A stretch of DNA of 55,882 nt from Collodictyon triciliatum (lineage: Eukaryota > CRuMs). Shown one piece after another: positions 1-10,244 of the stretch; the stretch's first letter is position 1, and each line of letters starts with the position of its first letter. The stretch lies in contig JBHJMP010000301.1 of assembly GCA_043381765.1 (NCBI GenBank), positions 1 to 55,882 on the forward strand. Reading direction: 5' to 3'. The notes below the pieces were generated by a model. It did no database searches. It saw nothing but the letters and a program-made list of their open reading frames with translations, and was not told the origin of the DNA. The translations under genes were made by a program, and so were the position numbers.

Positions 1-199
1 TAGTTTAGTTTAGTTTAGTTTAGTTTAGTTTAGTTTAGTTTAGTTTAGTTTAGTTTAGTTTAGTTTAGTTTAGTTTAGTTTAGTTTAGTTTAGTTTAGTT
101 TAGTTTAGTTTAGTTTAGTTTAGTTTAGTTTAGTTTAGTTTAGTTTTGTTTAGTTTTGTTTAGTTTTGTTTAGTTTTGTTTAGTTTTGTTTAGTTTTTT
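1..199. repeat. TTTAG pentanucleotide array at window edge
   Basis: A perfect five-base tandem (TAGTT read from base 1) runs from the first base, then shifts to a TAGTTTTGTT variant from about 145 to 199. The array abuts, and partly encodes, the 3' end of the cyclase-like gene. It could be an ordinary microsatellite or a contig end; the unit is not a telomere repeat I know. Confidence 0.9.
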
Positions 200-3100
200 T
201 GTAAAAATAGTACACGTCTGCACTCACAAGATCATCCGCAGGATAAGAATCCGGTCTTTCTTCAAGATCGTTCACACTCGTATAAATGCTTGTTGCAGAC
301 GAATACAATGCTGAACTACCGCCATCGTGTTCGGATGAATCATACAGAGATACTCTGTGAGACGTGCTACGAAAGTTCTCCATTCCGAGTGTATAGACTG
401 ACTTTCCCATTTTACTTATACATATTGTGGTGTTTTGTCCCTGCAAATAATTAATGGAGAACATCTCAGAATTCAACGTAATTTAACAGATTACTTGATT
501 ATGATGTATATAAAGGATATAATATATGCGGCCCAATATGATTGTGAAATAAATGGTAAAAAGGGTTTTTGATACCTGTACCAATTGATAAGTAGACGAA
601 TGAATAAGGATGGATTCCGTTGGTTTTGTTTTATCACACAGTCGTTTTGCATTTAACAAAGCTGTATATACGTCAGGCGAGAATGAATTATTTATGTGTG
701 TGTACTCTTTCTTCGTCTAGATTTATTCGTTGAGGTGTTTTAGTCTCACCAGATCCGTATATGTGGAAGACGTGTTTTTCGTGGCGCGAGACTGATCCGT
801 AAGCTGGTCCGGTGCTTATACCGATGCGTATGTTTTCCTGGAAAAAAGTGGTTTCGATTGATGCAAAATGATTTTGCATATATTTCTCAATGACGATTTT
901 TTTTTTTTGGAGAAAATATCGCGATATTCTAAAATTTCTTATTGTTTAGCCCATGCTTTGAGTCAAACAAAGAGGGAAATGGTGCTCAATCAACGAAACA
1001 GCAACTTACTGATTCAATTTTTTGCTTCATTCGTTGCACAATTTCAGTGGCTAATGCACATACAGAGACTGCTCCTTTGACAGCGTCATTTTCAAACAGG
1101 CTTACAACACCCTGTAGTCATCCAATTGAGTGAGGACATGTTATAGGGGAAAATTAACGTGCTTTCTGGTGTAATTTTTTAATGAGAAAAGATTATACAT
1201 GAATTCAACCGATTCACAATTAATAAAGCCATAAACTTACGACATAGTATTCCCCTTTGAATTTTGGATATAATCCGTAGTTGTTTGTTTATTTGTTTAA
1301 TATTAAGTAAATTTAATTAAATACTGTAAATGTATCACGATAATAGTTTGACGTAGAGTTATGACACTGCTCTTACCAAAAGTTTTTACTTTTTCAACGC
1401 GGTGCCTGCAATAAATTTAATGTATATTATGAAATATATAAAAGTATGTCCTTTTCATTATGGAAAATGAAGAAGCTGAGCAGTTTAATATGGTATTCTC
1501 AGATTTGGTGAACCTACTTTCTTAAGAGGTAGTCCAGAGCCCTGAATTATTGTAATGAAATAAAGTTATCCTTCATATTGAGATGAGATTATTTTTTATT
1601 CATTTTTAAAATCAGTATTTTGTATCGCATGTGCTTGAGGAATTTCTTACAGGAACATGTCTCTAATTCTCGAGACAAAATCATAGCTTTCGGTTGTATT
1701 TGTCAGTTGATGAATCCCTGATAGTTTAATAACAATCACAGTTGATTGCGGGTGGAAGAATGCTGGTATTCTGTCAATATGCTTAAAATCCAGAGATTTT
1801 GATATGTACCTATAATCGATAACATTGAGTCAAAACATAAAATAGTAGCGATGATAGTCTGTAGTATTTAAAAAAAAAAAAAGGAGGGAGAAATGATAAT
1901 CATACGGAGGATATAGACAATTTAATAATTCCATCGATCTAGTTTTTTCGTGGACCAATTGTTGTTGGTAGATGATTGTCTTTTTTTCATTAATCATTCG
2001 CCTACATTTCAAGATGATAAAATTACGACTTGCTACGAATGCATAGTGAATGTCTCCAATGTACATAGTAAGTTTTTTGAACGGACTTTTTTGTTTTCTA
2101 TATAAATATGGTGTATATATATGGGAAGGTGTAGTGGTAAGAGTATGAATCGCCAGTCTGAAAGCATCGTAGGAGGAATTCAAACCTTTTGTCATATTTT
2201 TCGATGAAGTAGCATATGGTAAGGGAGTTAATACTAACAATTAAAGCAGGAAAGGATACTCTGAATATGAGAACTCCTTGTTGGATGAATATAGAGCCGA
2301 TTATGAAAAACAAATAGGATGCTGGGACAGCAACAGCGCTGTGCTGGAATGGCATTCGAAATATTGTGGAAAATAACTAGTTGAAAGCAAAAGAGAAGAA
2401 AATTAGGTGTGGCACAAAATAACACAGGGAAGAAGGGGGGATTTTCCAAAAAAAAAATTACAGGATGTATGAAAAATATTCATTTTTTTATCTATGGTTC
2501 TCAATGTGGGGTGTAAAATTCGAGTGTAATTAGGATACGAGAAAAACTGTACCGTAGTGATAAATATGTTTGGTGTAGGGGGGTCCGTGAAGGGTATCAT
2601 CACTTCACCCAATACAAGGAGAATATGGAGAGAAAGGAAAACCGCCGTTATCACTTTCTGATAGTTTCTGTTCAAGTGTAATTCATCGATTAATCATGTT
2701 GAGTTTAATATAAAATACTAATTAGGTCAAGCCAAATGGTTGATTGATATGACGGGTGCTGGAAAAAAGAATTGGAATGGTTTCGTAATGCTCCACCCTC
2801 CAAACATGAATATAAATACAATATAAAGAAAGAAAGAGAGAGGTAGAACTAAACAAATTGTCAGGGCAAAGGTGAGGAAGGAGGAAGAAAGAGGACGTAT
2901 ATTTCGGGTGATGAAATGCATACTTTCGACATAGACGAGGGTTTCTGATTTTTCTGAATCCGGTGTAAGTGAAAGCAAACGCCAGAAGGCCGAGAACTGC
3001 GATGGGAACGCCTCTTTTGTGAATGTTTTAAGAGAAAGATGTTATTGGGTGCATGAGAAGTCTGGTGTGTGTTTGTGATAAAGAAAACAAAATGAGTGGA

Positions 3101-3862
3101 AACAAGTGAGAGTGGCGTTGGGGAGGGATGTAGATGTCAAGGACCTTATGTCATTTTTTGAGAGGGGAAGTGATAGAAATACAGGCGTATAGAGGTAGAG
3201 CAAAGGTGCAGGGACATAACTGAGAGAAAGAAATAGAGATAAAGAAAGACCGACCCTACGATGAAGACATAGACAGAGACCAGAAGAGCAAGGACCATGA
3301 GGAACTTGAAGAAGAGGACAGTGGGTCTGTACATTCTGTCTGCAAGAGCATCGGCGTAGGCTGCATCGGCCTCCGGGGTGTCGAAGCTGTCATTGGGCAG
3401 CAGGGGATGAGGGGGTGGAGTGTGACAGGGTACGGTAACAAAGATACGAGAAGAGGGCCACGGCACTCACGCCAGGGTGTAGGGGCAGAGGCGGGTCTCG
3501 GCATGCGGGAAGTGTGGGGCGAGAGACTCGAAGAAGGAGTCTGCAGGTGCGGAGCTGAGGCGGCGGTCGGTGCGTGCGGTGCGGGGGACGGAGTGGGTGT
3601 CGGGGACGGAGGAGTGGCTGCCGTACAGGGAGACGGGGGCGGTGGACGCGCTTTGTGGCTGTGGCTGTGGCTGTGGTTGTGGTTGTGGCTGTGGCTGTGG
3701 TGTGTGTGGCAGCGGCGGCAGGCGGCGGGTGCCTGTGCTGGGAGGGCGCTCGGCGTAGAGGCGGGCCGGTCCCGGGAAGTCGCCCCCTGCGTCTGCACCC
3801 GGCAGCGCCAGCGACAGCGACAGTGACAACGCCCGTGTGCGCTGCAGATCCGCCTCGGCCAT
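180..3862 (-). CDS. Multi-membrane protein with degenerate class III nucleotide cyclase domain
   Basis: Exon 1 (3471-3862) encodes a Pro-rich N-terminus with a Pro-Gln run. It is followed by an exon starting FDTPEADAAYADAL with a clear transmembrane helix (about 3255-3390). Further hydrophobic exons lie at about 2100-3000, but I could not phase them all. The exon ending at 1906 carries a charged helix ending in LLNCLYPP, as in membrane cyclases. The cyclase fold is then rebuilt from phase-compatible exons 1651-1809, 1518-1541, 1377-1405, 1241-1254, 1010-1111, 750-837, 576-661 and 180-440. Recognisable segments are VIVIKLSGIHQL, VEKVKTFGEYYVGVVSLFE, IRIGISTGPAYGSV and YGSGALLNAKRL. Class III cyclases bind two metals through an Asp in each of the first two motifs; here they read Lys and Glu. 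Catalysis is therefore doubtful, and a regulatory or pseudoenzyme role is an inference. The gene is divergent from HP1. Overall fold: good support; exact N-terminal half: tentative. Confidence 0.75.
3653..3702. repeat. GGCTGT hexanucleotide run (Pro-Gln codons on - strand)
   Basis: Imperfect GGCTGT/GGTTGT hexamers lie inside exon 1 of the cyclase-like gene and encode alternating Pro-Gln on the minus strand. The same hexamer occurs in the first exon of the TPR-like gene near 29805-29846. Confidence 0.85.
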
Positions 3863-4946
3863 CCTGGTGCTCTGACTCTGCCACAGTCACAGACAACCAC
3901 ACGGGTGCGTTAGTCTCGCCCCAGACTCCTCTCTCCCCGCCCGCTCTCTGCGTGTGCTCCCCTCTTGCGTGCCTCCCAATGTCCGCGCCCGCAAAGAACA
4001 TCCGGGCGCAAAGGCGAAGGCCGTGCGGAGACTGTGCAACCATTCTCCTTTCCTGGAATTCCCTCTTTCGGATGGGCTTCGCATTCACAGAGCATGCGGT
4101 GAATTGCTCCTCTTTGGGTCGCAGGGTGTTCGGCCCACAACCCTTCATCGCCTATGGCAAACTCCTTTTTGGATAAAAGCTAAAGACATCGGCAAATTTA
4201 GCCCTTTTGTAGCCACTTCCTAAATAGTTCAATTCCATCTCAGGAAAATCATCCAAAACAGGAATAACATGTATGGTCCATAGACAACAGACCCACATTC
4301 GAATCATTTGGATTTTCAAGATAAGGACACTGAATAATTCGTTAGTATTGATTCCACATTAGGTGAATTAGTAAAGTCTTCTTGGCTGTATCTGCTTTGA
4401 ATTTTTGAACCAGCCCTTCACATGAATCAGCTTTGGCCAATAGGTAATTTTTTTTCCGTTCGTTGGGTGCGATAACGTGCCGATCATATGGCGCAGACCC
4501 ATGCAAAGCGCTCCAGTTTAGTGTTCGTTGACACCCTGCCCCCTGGCACAAAGAGACTGTGAACCCCGTGTGACCCCAATCTACCATGAAATAATGAGGA
4601 CATTTTCATCTCCTGTACCACAACAATTCCCGTCTTAACGAAAAACAAAGTGAACTTGGAGTCTGGCCGATGCTTGTGTGACAACCAGCGAGCCCTCTCA
4701 GCCCTTCTGGTCTCTGCAAACTCTTGCCTTCTCTTCTCTCTTCCATCATTCCTCGCCGCAACACTCCCCCATGGTATCCCTACCTCTGCGCTGGACACCG
4801 TTTTTAAACAGAAAAGGAAAAGGAAAAGGAAAAGGAAAAGGAAAAGGAAAAGGCCAATTTTCTCACGCTTCTCTTGCCTTTGTGGTCGCCCCTGTCTGGT
4901 GGCGCTGCGGACTTGTTGCGGATGCGCGGCAGAGGGGAAGGAGAAG
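3863..4946. promoter_or_regulatory. Divergent spacer between cyclase-like gene and HP1
   Basis: This 1.1 kb spacer separates two oppositely transcribed start codons. The part nearest the cyclase-like gene is GC-rich (to about 4100) and the middle is AT-richer. A GGAAAA array lies at 4808-4853, about 95 bp upstream of the HP1 ATG. No TATA box or named operator is identifiable by eye. The bidirectional promoter role is inferred from gene orientation only. Confidence 0.5.
4808..4853. repeat. GGAAAA hexanucleotide array upstream of HP1
   Basis: About seven perfect GGAAAA units lie within the presumed HP1 promoter or 5' leader. No coding role is apparent. Confidence 0.85.
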
Positions 4947-5957
4947 ATGAGTTCGTCGGAGGACGAGGAGGTGTACACGGTGGAGAAGATCCTTGCGCGC
5001 AAGAAAGTCCACGTAAGCAGCACCGAGACCGCCCCGCCGAGAGCGCCCCACTGACCCGAAGACTGACATGCAGGGCCGCTGGAAGTACCACCTCAAGTGG
5101 CTGGGCTACGAGGAGACCACGTGGGAGACGGAGGACAACCTGATCGGGTGCCAGGATCTGCTGCAGGAGTTTCTGCGGCAGGAGGACGCCAAGGACGGGC
5201 GGGCAAAGAAGGACAAGGACAAGGACAAGGACAAGGAGAAGGACAAGGACAAGGAGAAGGACAAGGACAGCGAGTCCACCACCCCGGCAAAGCCCGCCTC
5301 GCGCACCCCGGCAAAGACCCCGGCAAAGACCCCGGCCGCAGAGGCTGTGCGCCGCTCAAAGAGGAGGCTGGACGACGACGACGAAGACAACGACAACGGC
5401 GTGGCTCTGCCCTCCGGGCCGTCTGCTCCGCCCCCTGCGGCCGCAGCCTCCACCCCGGCAAACGCCCCCGAAGCCCGCCCGTCCCCCGCGACCAGGAAGG
5501 CCGTGCAGCGCGAGGTCAAGCTCTTCGACTCCCACTGCGAGTTCAGCAGCGACCCCGTCGAGATCACCGGCGCCCGCATGGTCGACGGCAGACTCTTCCT
5601 CGGTGTCCGCTTGTGCGTTGCCCTCCCGCCCTCCTTCTCTCTATCCACTCCTTTTCTTCTTTTTCTTGTTTTTTCCCTTTTTTTTCCCCCTTTTTCCCCT
5701 TTTTTCCCCTTTTTTCCCTTTTTTTTCCTTTTTTTTCCTTTTTTTTCCTTTTTTTCCTTTTTTTTTCCCTTTTTTTTCCCTTTTTTTTTCCATCCACTGA
5801 CTCACGCCAATCCCCCTTTGTCTGTAGCGACGGCGAGGAAAAGGCTATCAATTACTACCTTGCTTCCCTCCTCAACGTCAAAATACCTCAGCTGGTCATC
5901 AAGTTCTACGAGATGAGGCTCAAGTTCGACACTCCAAAACCCGCCAAAGCAGAGTAG
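4947..5957 (+). CDS. Heterochromatin protein 1 (chromodomain + chromo shadow domain)
   Basis: Three exons (4947-5012, 5074-5612, 5828-5957) join in frame to 244 aa. Residues about 9-55 are a chromodomain (VEKILARKKVH, then WKYHLKWLGYEETTWE with the aromatic residues that hold methyl-lysine). Residues about 185-240 are a chromo shadow domain (ITGARMVDGRLFLGVRF...VIKFYEMRLKF). In the HP1 family these bind methylated H3K9 and dimerise to recruit partners in heterochromatin. The hinge carries an alternating Lys-Asp/Lys-Glu run and three PAKTP-like repeats, then an acidic stretch. The first intron splits the chromodomain after KKVH. The ATG follows an A/G-rich leader, and the next upstream ATG is not in frame. 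The family call is secure; the paralogue type is not resolved. Confidence 0.93.
5641..5792 (+). repeat. Pyrimidine-rich tract in HP1 intron 2
   Basis: HP1 intron 2 (5613-5827) is almost entirely T runs broken by CC/CCC, an extreme polypyrimidine tract ending at the TAG acceptor at 5827. Open frames read through it as Phe-rich protein and are not real. Confidence 0.85.
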
Positions 5958-7705
5958 CTTCAAGCCCCTGGTAACCACTTTCTATCATCCCGCTGTCTTT
6001 CATGCCATGCCTCTTCCCAAACAATCCCAGAGACTCACTGCCATTTTCAAAACTTTGAAACACTCCTTTCCTCAACACGCAGGTACCACTGTTCGTTTCT
6101 GTGGCCACTTCAACTTTTTTGCCTATTGATCGCTTTTTTTTTTTTTTTCATTTTTATTCTATCAATGATTACTTCCATTCCTATTTCATGATTTTTCATT
6201 TTTTTTAAAAAAAAAAAAAAATTCCCCGAGGGATTTCGACAAAAGACCTCTTTCCTTCAACCAGACACATCAGTTTTCCCTGCTTCCAGCTCTGCTATTT
6301 TATTTTTACTTCAAACCATCTGAATCACATCCTTCCTTTCACACTATTCGTTGTTACATACAACCTGATTAAACCCGACTTTTGCTCCACAACTTACTAT
6401 ATCCTATTCATGAACTGGAAGACAGACCATCCCCTCCTTTGCAGAGTCTCAGCGCTTTAATTATGATGTCTATGAACAAGTTTAAGTTTGCAACCGCCTT
6501 TTATCATGTAGAAACCGTATTTTATACTATGCATATTTAAAGTGCGATTACCACGAACCTCTGCACATGGGAAATGGGTGCGCAACGTAACAATCGGCAA
6601 CCAACAGAAATTTCAAGTATGCTTTGGTTTTATACTGGATGACATTCGACTGCAACCACAAGATTAAAGAGCTCTTCTGTTGTCTCCATACCGAAGCCTT
6701 GGCAAGCTTTATGAATTTATTCTGATTCCTGAGCTCCTGCGCAGTAGTAAAGGCATTAGTTGTCAAACTGTTACTATTACGCTAGTTTATATATACCGAG
6801 TGTTCTATGTAATCCAGCTCCAGGATGGTTTCATGAGTGATGTGGCGTCGGTGGCTCACATCCAGCATGGGACTCACGTATCACTGTCCATGTCTCTTGT
6901 TTTTGTTTTTGTTTTTGTTTTTGTTTTTGTTTTATTGTCATACGTCCCACATTGTCCCAGTAACTTTATGTGGAGGAATGCGTCAGCAAACCACCATCGA
7001 TGCAAAACGAAGCCCCGCCACAGCACTCACAGTCCCACCGTTCTCTTCCCTTTTCACCCACACCCAACGACAATTATATAATCCTCTTCATATCGTACTA
7101 ATTCGTTTGTTACCGCCAATCATCAAAATGATGCTGATTTTTCTAATCCATCGCTGTGAGAGATTGGCCGTGAGTCAATACGTGTGCATACGTTCGGATG
7201 GTGGCAGATGTGGGGACGCGGTCGGTTATCTGGGGATTGTGTTCATCAAAACAATTTATGTTTTTATAGATGGAGCATCATGCATCCGTGATTGCTCAGT
7301 AAAAGTACCCTACTCCGGCTACAAGCTCGTTGCAAAATGACATTATTTCCTTTGCAAATTTGTTGATGATGATGCTGGTGGAAAATGCAATATTTTTGGG
7401 CCTCCGCGTTGTATACGAACCCCGCCTGCTTCTCTTTGCAACACGTCTATCCTGTTCTTCAAGTTGCTGATTTGTGCATCTCTGTCCCTAAGTGAATGAC
7501 AGCCCTGCATCAATATACTATTTGCTTTCCTCGCGTCATAGTCTCATGGGAAACTATAAACAACAATCATAGAAGCTACTCGTGATGAAAGCTTTCATAA
7601 CCAGATAATTGTGTGATAGTTCAGATGCTAGGAAAGAGAATGAAGATAGGATATCGGGCGATTAAATGAACTATTAGAATCAAATTATCTTCTCCATAAA
7701 TTTAA
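5958..7705. other. Convergent intergenic region, no gene recognised
   Basis: This 1.75 kb region separates the 3' ends of HP1 (+) and the coiled-coil gene (-). It holds A/T homopolymers near 6132-6220 and a TTTTTG array at 6898-6932. Modest open frames around 6680-7340 on the plus strand show no recognisable domain or convincing splice pattern. Confidence 0.6.
6898..6932. repeat. TTTTTG hexanucleotide array
   Basis: About six units in the convergent spacer downstream of HP1. Confidence 0.8.
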
Positions 7706-9475
7706 TCACCGTATATCCGCCTGTAGGGACCGTATTGTGGATGTATAATCAGCTTTTGGTGGAGATTGGGGCCTAGTACCGGGGGATTTGCGCGGTTCTG
7801 GAATCGGAATCGTTTGCACAGCTATAGAGCGGTAAGAGTTTGAGACAAGCAGTAGAGTCGGCTGGCTTGAGGTCCTCATATCATTCATGCTCTGTATTTG
7901 TGACTCTAATTTCACAATCCGATTGTACATTTCTGCTATTTGAACACGGGACGAAGTTAACTCTGCCATCATCTATATTAATTATTTTAATTGAATATAG
8001 ATAAGAAGGTGCTTAAACAAGGCTATGCTAAGCTCTTCGCTGTTCAAGGAGCTTATTCACGTAAACAATTGGAAAAACAGAGAGCACTGCTTACAAGGAC
8101 TCGAGATATATAGCTCGAATCGGATTAAAAATTATCGGTAAAGACCCCGCAGTATGGAAATGAATCTATGTGATACGTAAATATAGGGTCACTTGCTTTT
8201 TTTTCTGAATCTATGTCCTTTGTAGGCATTTTGTTTTGGTTTCCACGATCTTCGAATCTCTTCAAGGCAGCCATCCCTTTAACTTGTTGTAGCTCCGCCG
8301 TTAAAGATGTGTTCATGTCCTCCAATTTTGCAATCTTTCTTGTAAGCTCATCATTTTGAGCGCTTGATAATTGATTCATCATAGTAATCTATACAGAAAG
8401 GGAATAGATAAGAAAAGCGTGTCCCCTGACATTCCTAAGTAATTACATGATTTGTTGTTATCCTTTATTCGATTCAAGGGAAGGGGGATTTTTATGAATA
8501 ATTACATGAAACAATAAGGTCCATTCAGAAAAAAAATTTGACTTATATTATAATGGGTGGGCCATTCTCATTATTGGCGACTGATAACAGCATGTCTCAT
8601 CACACAGCACGAACCCAAATTAGTGTATTCTATGTTGGTTTGTAAATAAAGCGCTTCATCACCTGTTCTTCAAATTCTATTTTCATCTGTTGCTGTAATT
8701 CAGCCAGACCCTGCTTGTTTCGGACACCGAGCTGTTGCTAATCAAATTGTGTTCAAAAGTTATTACTATACGAAGATAGAGGCCATTTTTTAGATTTACT
8801 AGCAATATATATCGCAGCCTGACCACAGCCTTCCATAGTAACTATTTTCGAGTAGTCTTTTTTTTTTTCTTTTTTTTTTTTTTGTAAGTTTGCAACCATG
8901 CGCCCCATCGCGCAAGCTAGGTAAATTGTTGGTTTATAGAGCAGGAAATGTGGAGTCAAAAATATACCCCCTTTTGTGGTGGAGTATCGCTCATATAATG
9001 ATTTATCGAGGGTACCCACGTTGACGGTTTTGGATATCTCAAGCTCCCGTTGCAAGTGATTGATCATGGCCTTTTTTGCCTCTAGCTCTTCCATCAGGGT
9101 GCTCATAGTTTGCTTCAGAGACAGTATCTGCTTCCTCTAATATTTCATACGTCGCAGTGAGCTGAGTTTGAAGGCATTATGATTCATACATAGTTGTCTT
9201 TGAAGCTGATATTCGACTGTATCAGGCCTTCCTGTCAGTTCGCACCATTTAAAAGGCACAGACAGTACAGATGTGGTATATTCCCGTACCTCCGCTTGGT
9301 GGAACTCGTAGCATGGCGGAAGTGCATCGTCCATGAGCCCGTGCATTTGAGGAAGCTGCATCATCTGGAGCAAAGTTACTCTCAACAGCTTCAGTGCGGG
9401 TCTGGACCGAGTGCCGTGCGGAGTGGTGACCGCCTTTTGTTGCGTTTGCCAAGCAGGATCGCCGCTTTCTGGATC
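7706..9475 (-). CDS. Coiled-coil protein, function unknown
   Basis: Coding exons are visible at about 9290-9475, 8968-9136, 8663-8738, roughly 8190-8388 and 7706-7972. They carry heptad-like, Glu/Lys/Leu-rich helices such as MEELEAKKAMINHLQRELEI, LAELQQQMKIEFEEQ and DELTRKIAKLEDMNTSLTAEL. The C-terminus is a Ser/Pro linker (PIPEPRKSPGTRPQSPPK) followed by a short tail. Donors GTACGG, GTATAT and GTGATG and acceptors TTAG/ATAG support the exons. An in-frame TAG in the open frame at 9137 falls in an intron under the chosen donor. One join (8968 to 8738) does not close in phase, so an exon is missing or misplaced there. The start is not determined: an open frame to 9845 may hold the first exon, divergent from PP2A-A. 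No family is recognised; such proteins are often cytoskeletal, which is only inference. Confidence 0.6.
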
Positions 9476-9845
9476 GGTTCAAAACGGTGAAATATAAATG
9501 CGGAATATATATATGTGTAGAGATCAATTTGGTATATATAGACAATTATACTGTTGCTGCACAAGTAAATATACGTGCGATTATAATTATATACATGAGA
9601 AAGCAAGAGACATCGCAACAGTTTCGGAAGCGCATTCGAATGCTCAAATGTTCAAATGTTCGAACATGCTCTCTGCTTTGAACGTTTTTGGTTCTATCGG
9701 TGTCGTGCTCAGGCCATTCGAAGGAGTCAGAAACTTTGCCGAGGGAGATAAGGTCAGGACAGGGTGAAGGCGCAACAGTCGAACAAGACAGATAACGCAC
9801 ATTCCAGCTCATGGCTTCCCGGATCCATCCAACTACCCACAGCAA

Positions 9846-10244
9846 ATTGAGGAAGAACTGGTCTTGGGCTGCATGGTAGATTGGAAATCATGGTTACCTT
9901 AGACTCAAGTGCTCTATAGCTGATCTCTCCTTGTAAAACTGCTCTGAAGGACTGATCAGAAATAGCTGGGTTTCATAAGCCTGACTCTTGGCCTTGTAAA
10001 CGCCTCTCCCAGAGTTTAACTCCAAGCTTATCCCTCGCGTTGGTGCAGCCTTATCTCACGTAGCGATTCGCACCAGTCTCACCCACACCTTCACCACTCC
10101 CCAGGAATCTCTTCCTTGTCACCCCTCTTGAAGCAAACTCAGATAATGACGACTTTGTCCCTCACTTTGTCATAATGCCAGGCTTCCCAGGTTCTGACGC
10201 AACAAGACCCGACCCCACGCCACCCAGCCTAGCAGACTAGTCCG
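9846..10244. promoter_or_regulatory. Divergent spacer between coiled-coil gene and PP2A-A
   Basis: About 400 bp precede the PP2A-A start codon, with the coiled-coil gene on the other strand. The base composition is higher in GC than the surrounding intergenic sequence. No specific motif is identifiable. Confidence 0.35.

Noticed and set aside
1460-1525. Short plus-strand open frame starting MENEEAEQF as an exon
   Set aside because: It lies antisense to cyclase-like introns and a phased 24-nt exon, with no supporting splice partners.
3570-4176. Plus-strand open frames across the GC-rich island opposite cyclase-like exon 1
   Set aside because: Shadow frames in GC-rich DNA with no domain; the minus-strand frame leads into spliced membrane exons.
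9137-9200. In-frame TAG within an otherwise continuous coiled-coil reading frame, hinting at a code where TAG is an amino acid
   Set aside because: A phase-0 donor (GAG|GTACGG at 9289) removes the TAG in an intron, and HP1 and PP2A-A both end at family-appropriate TAG stops.
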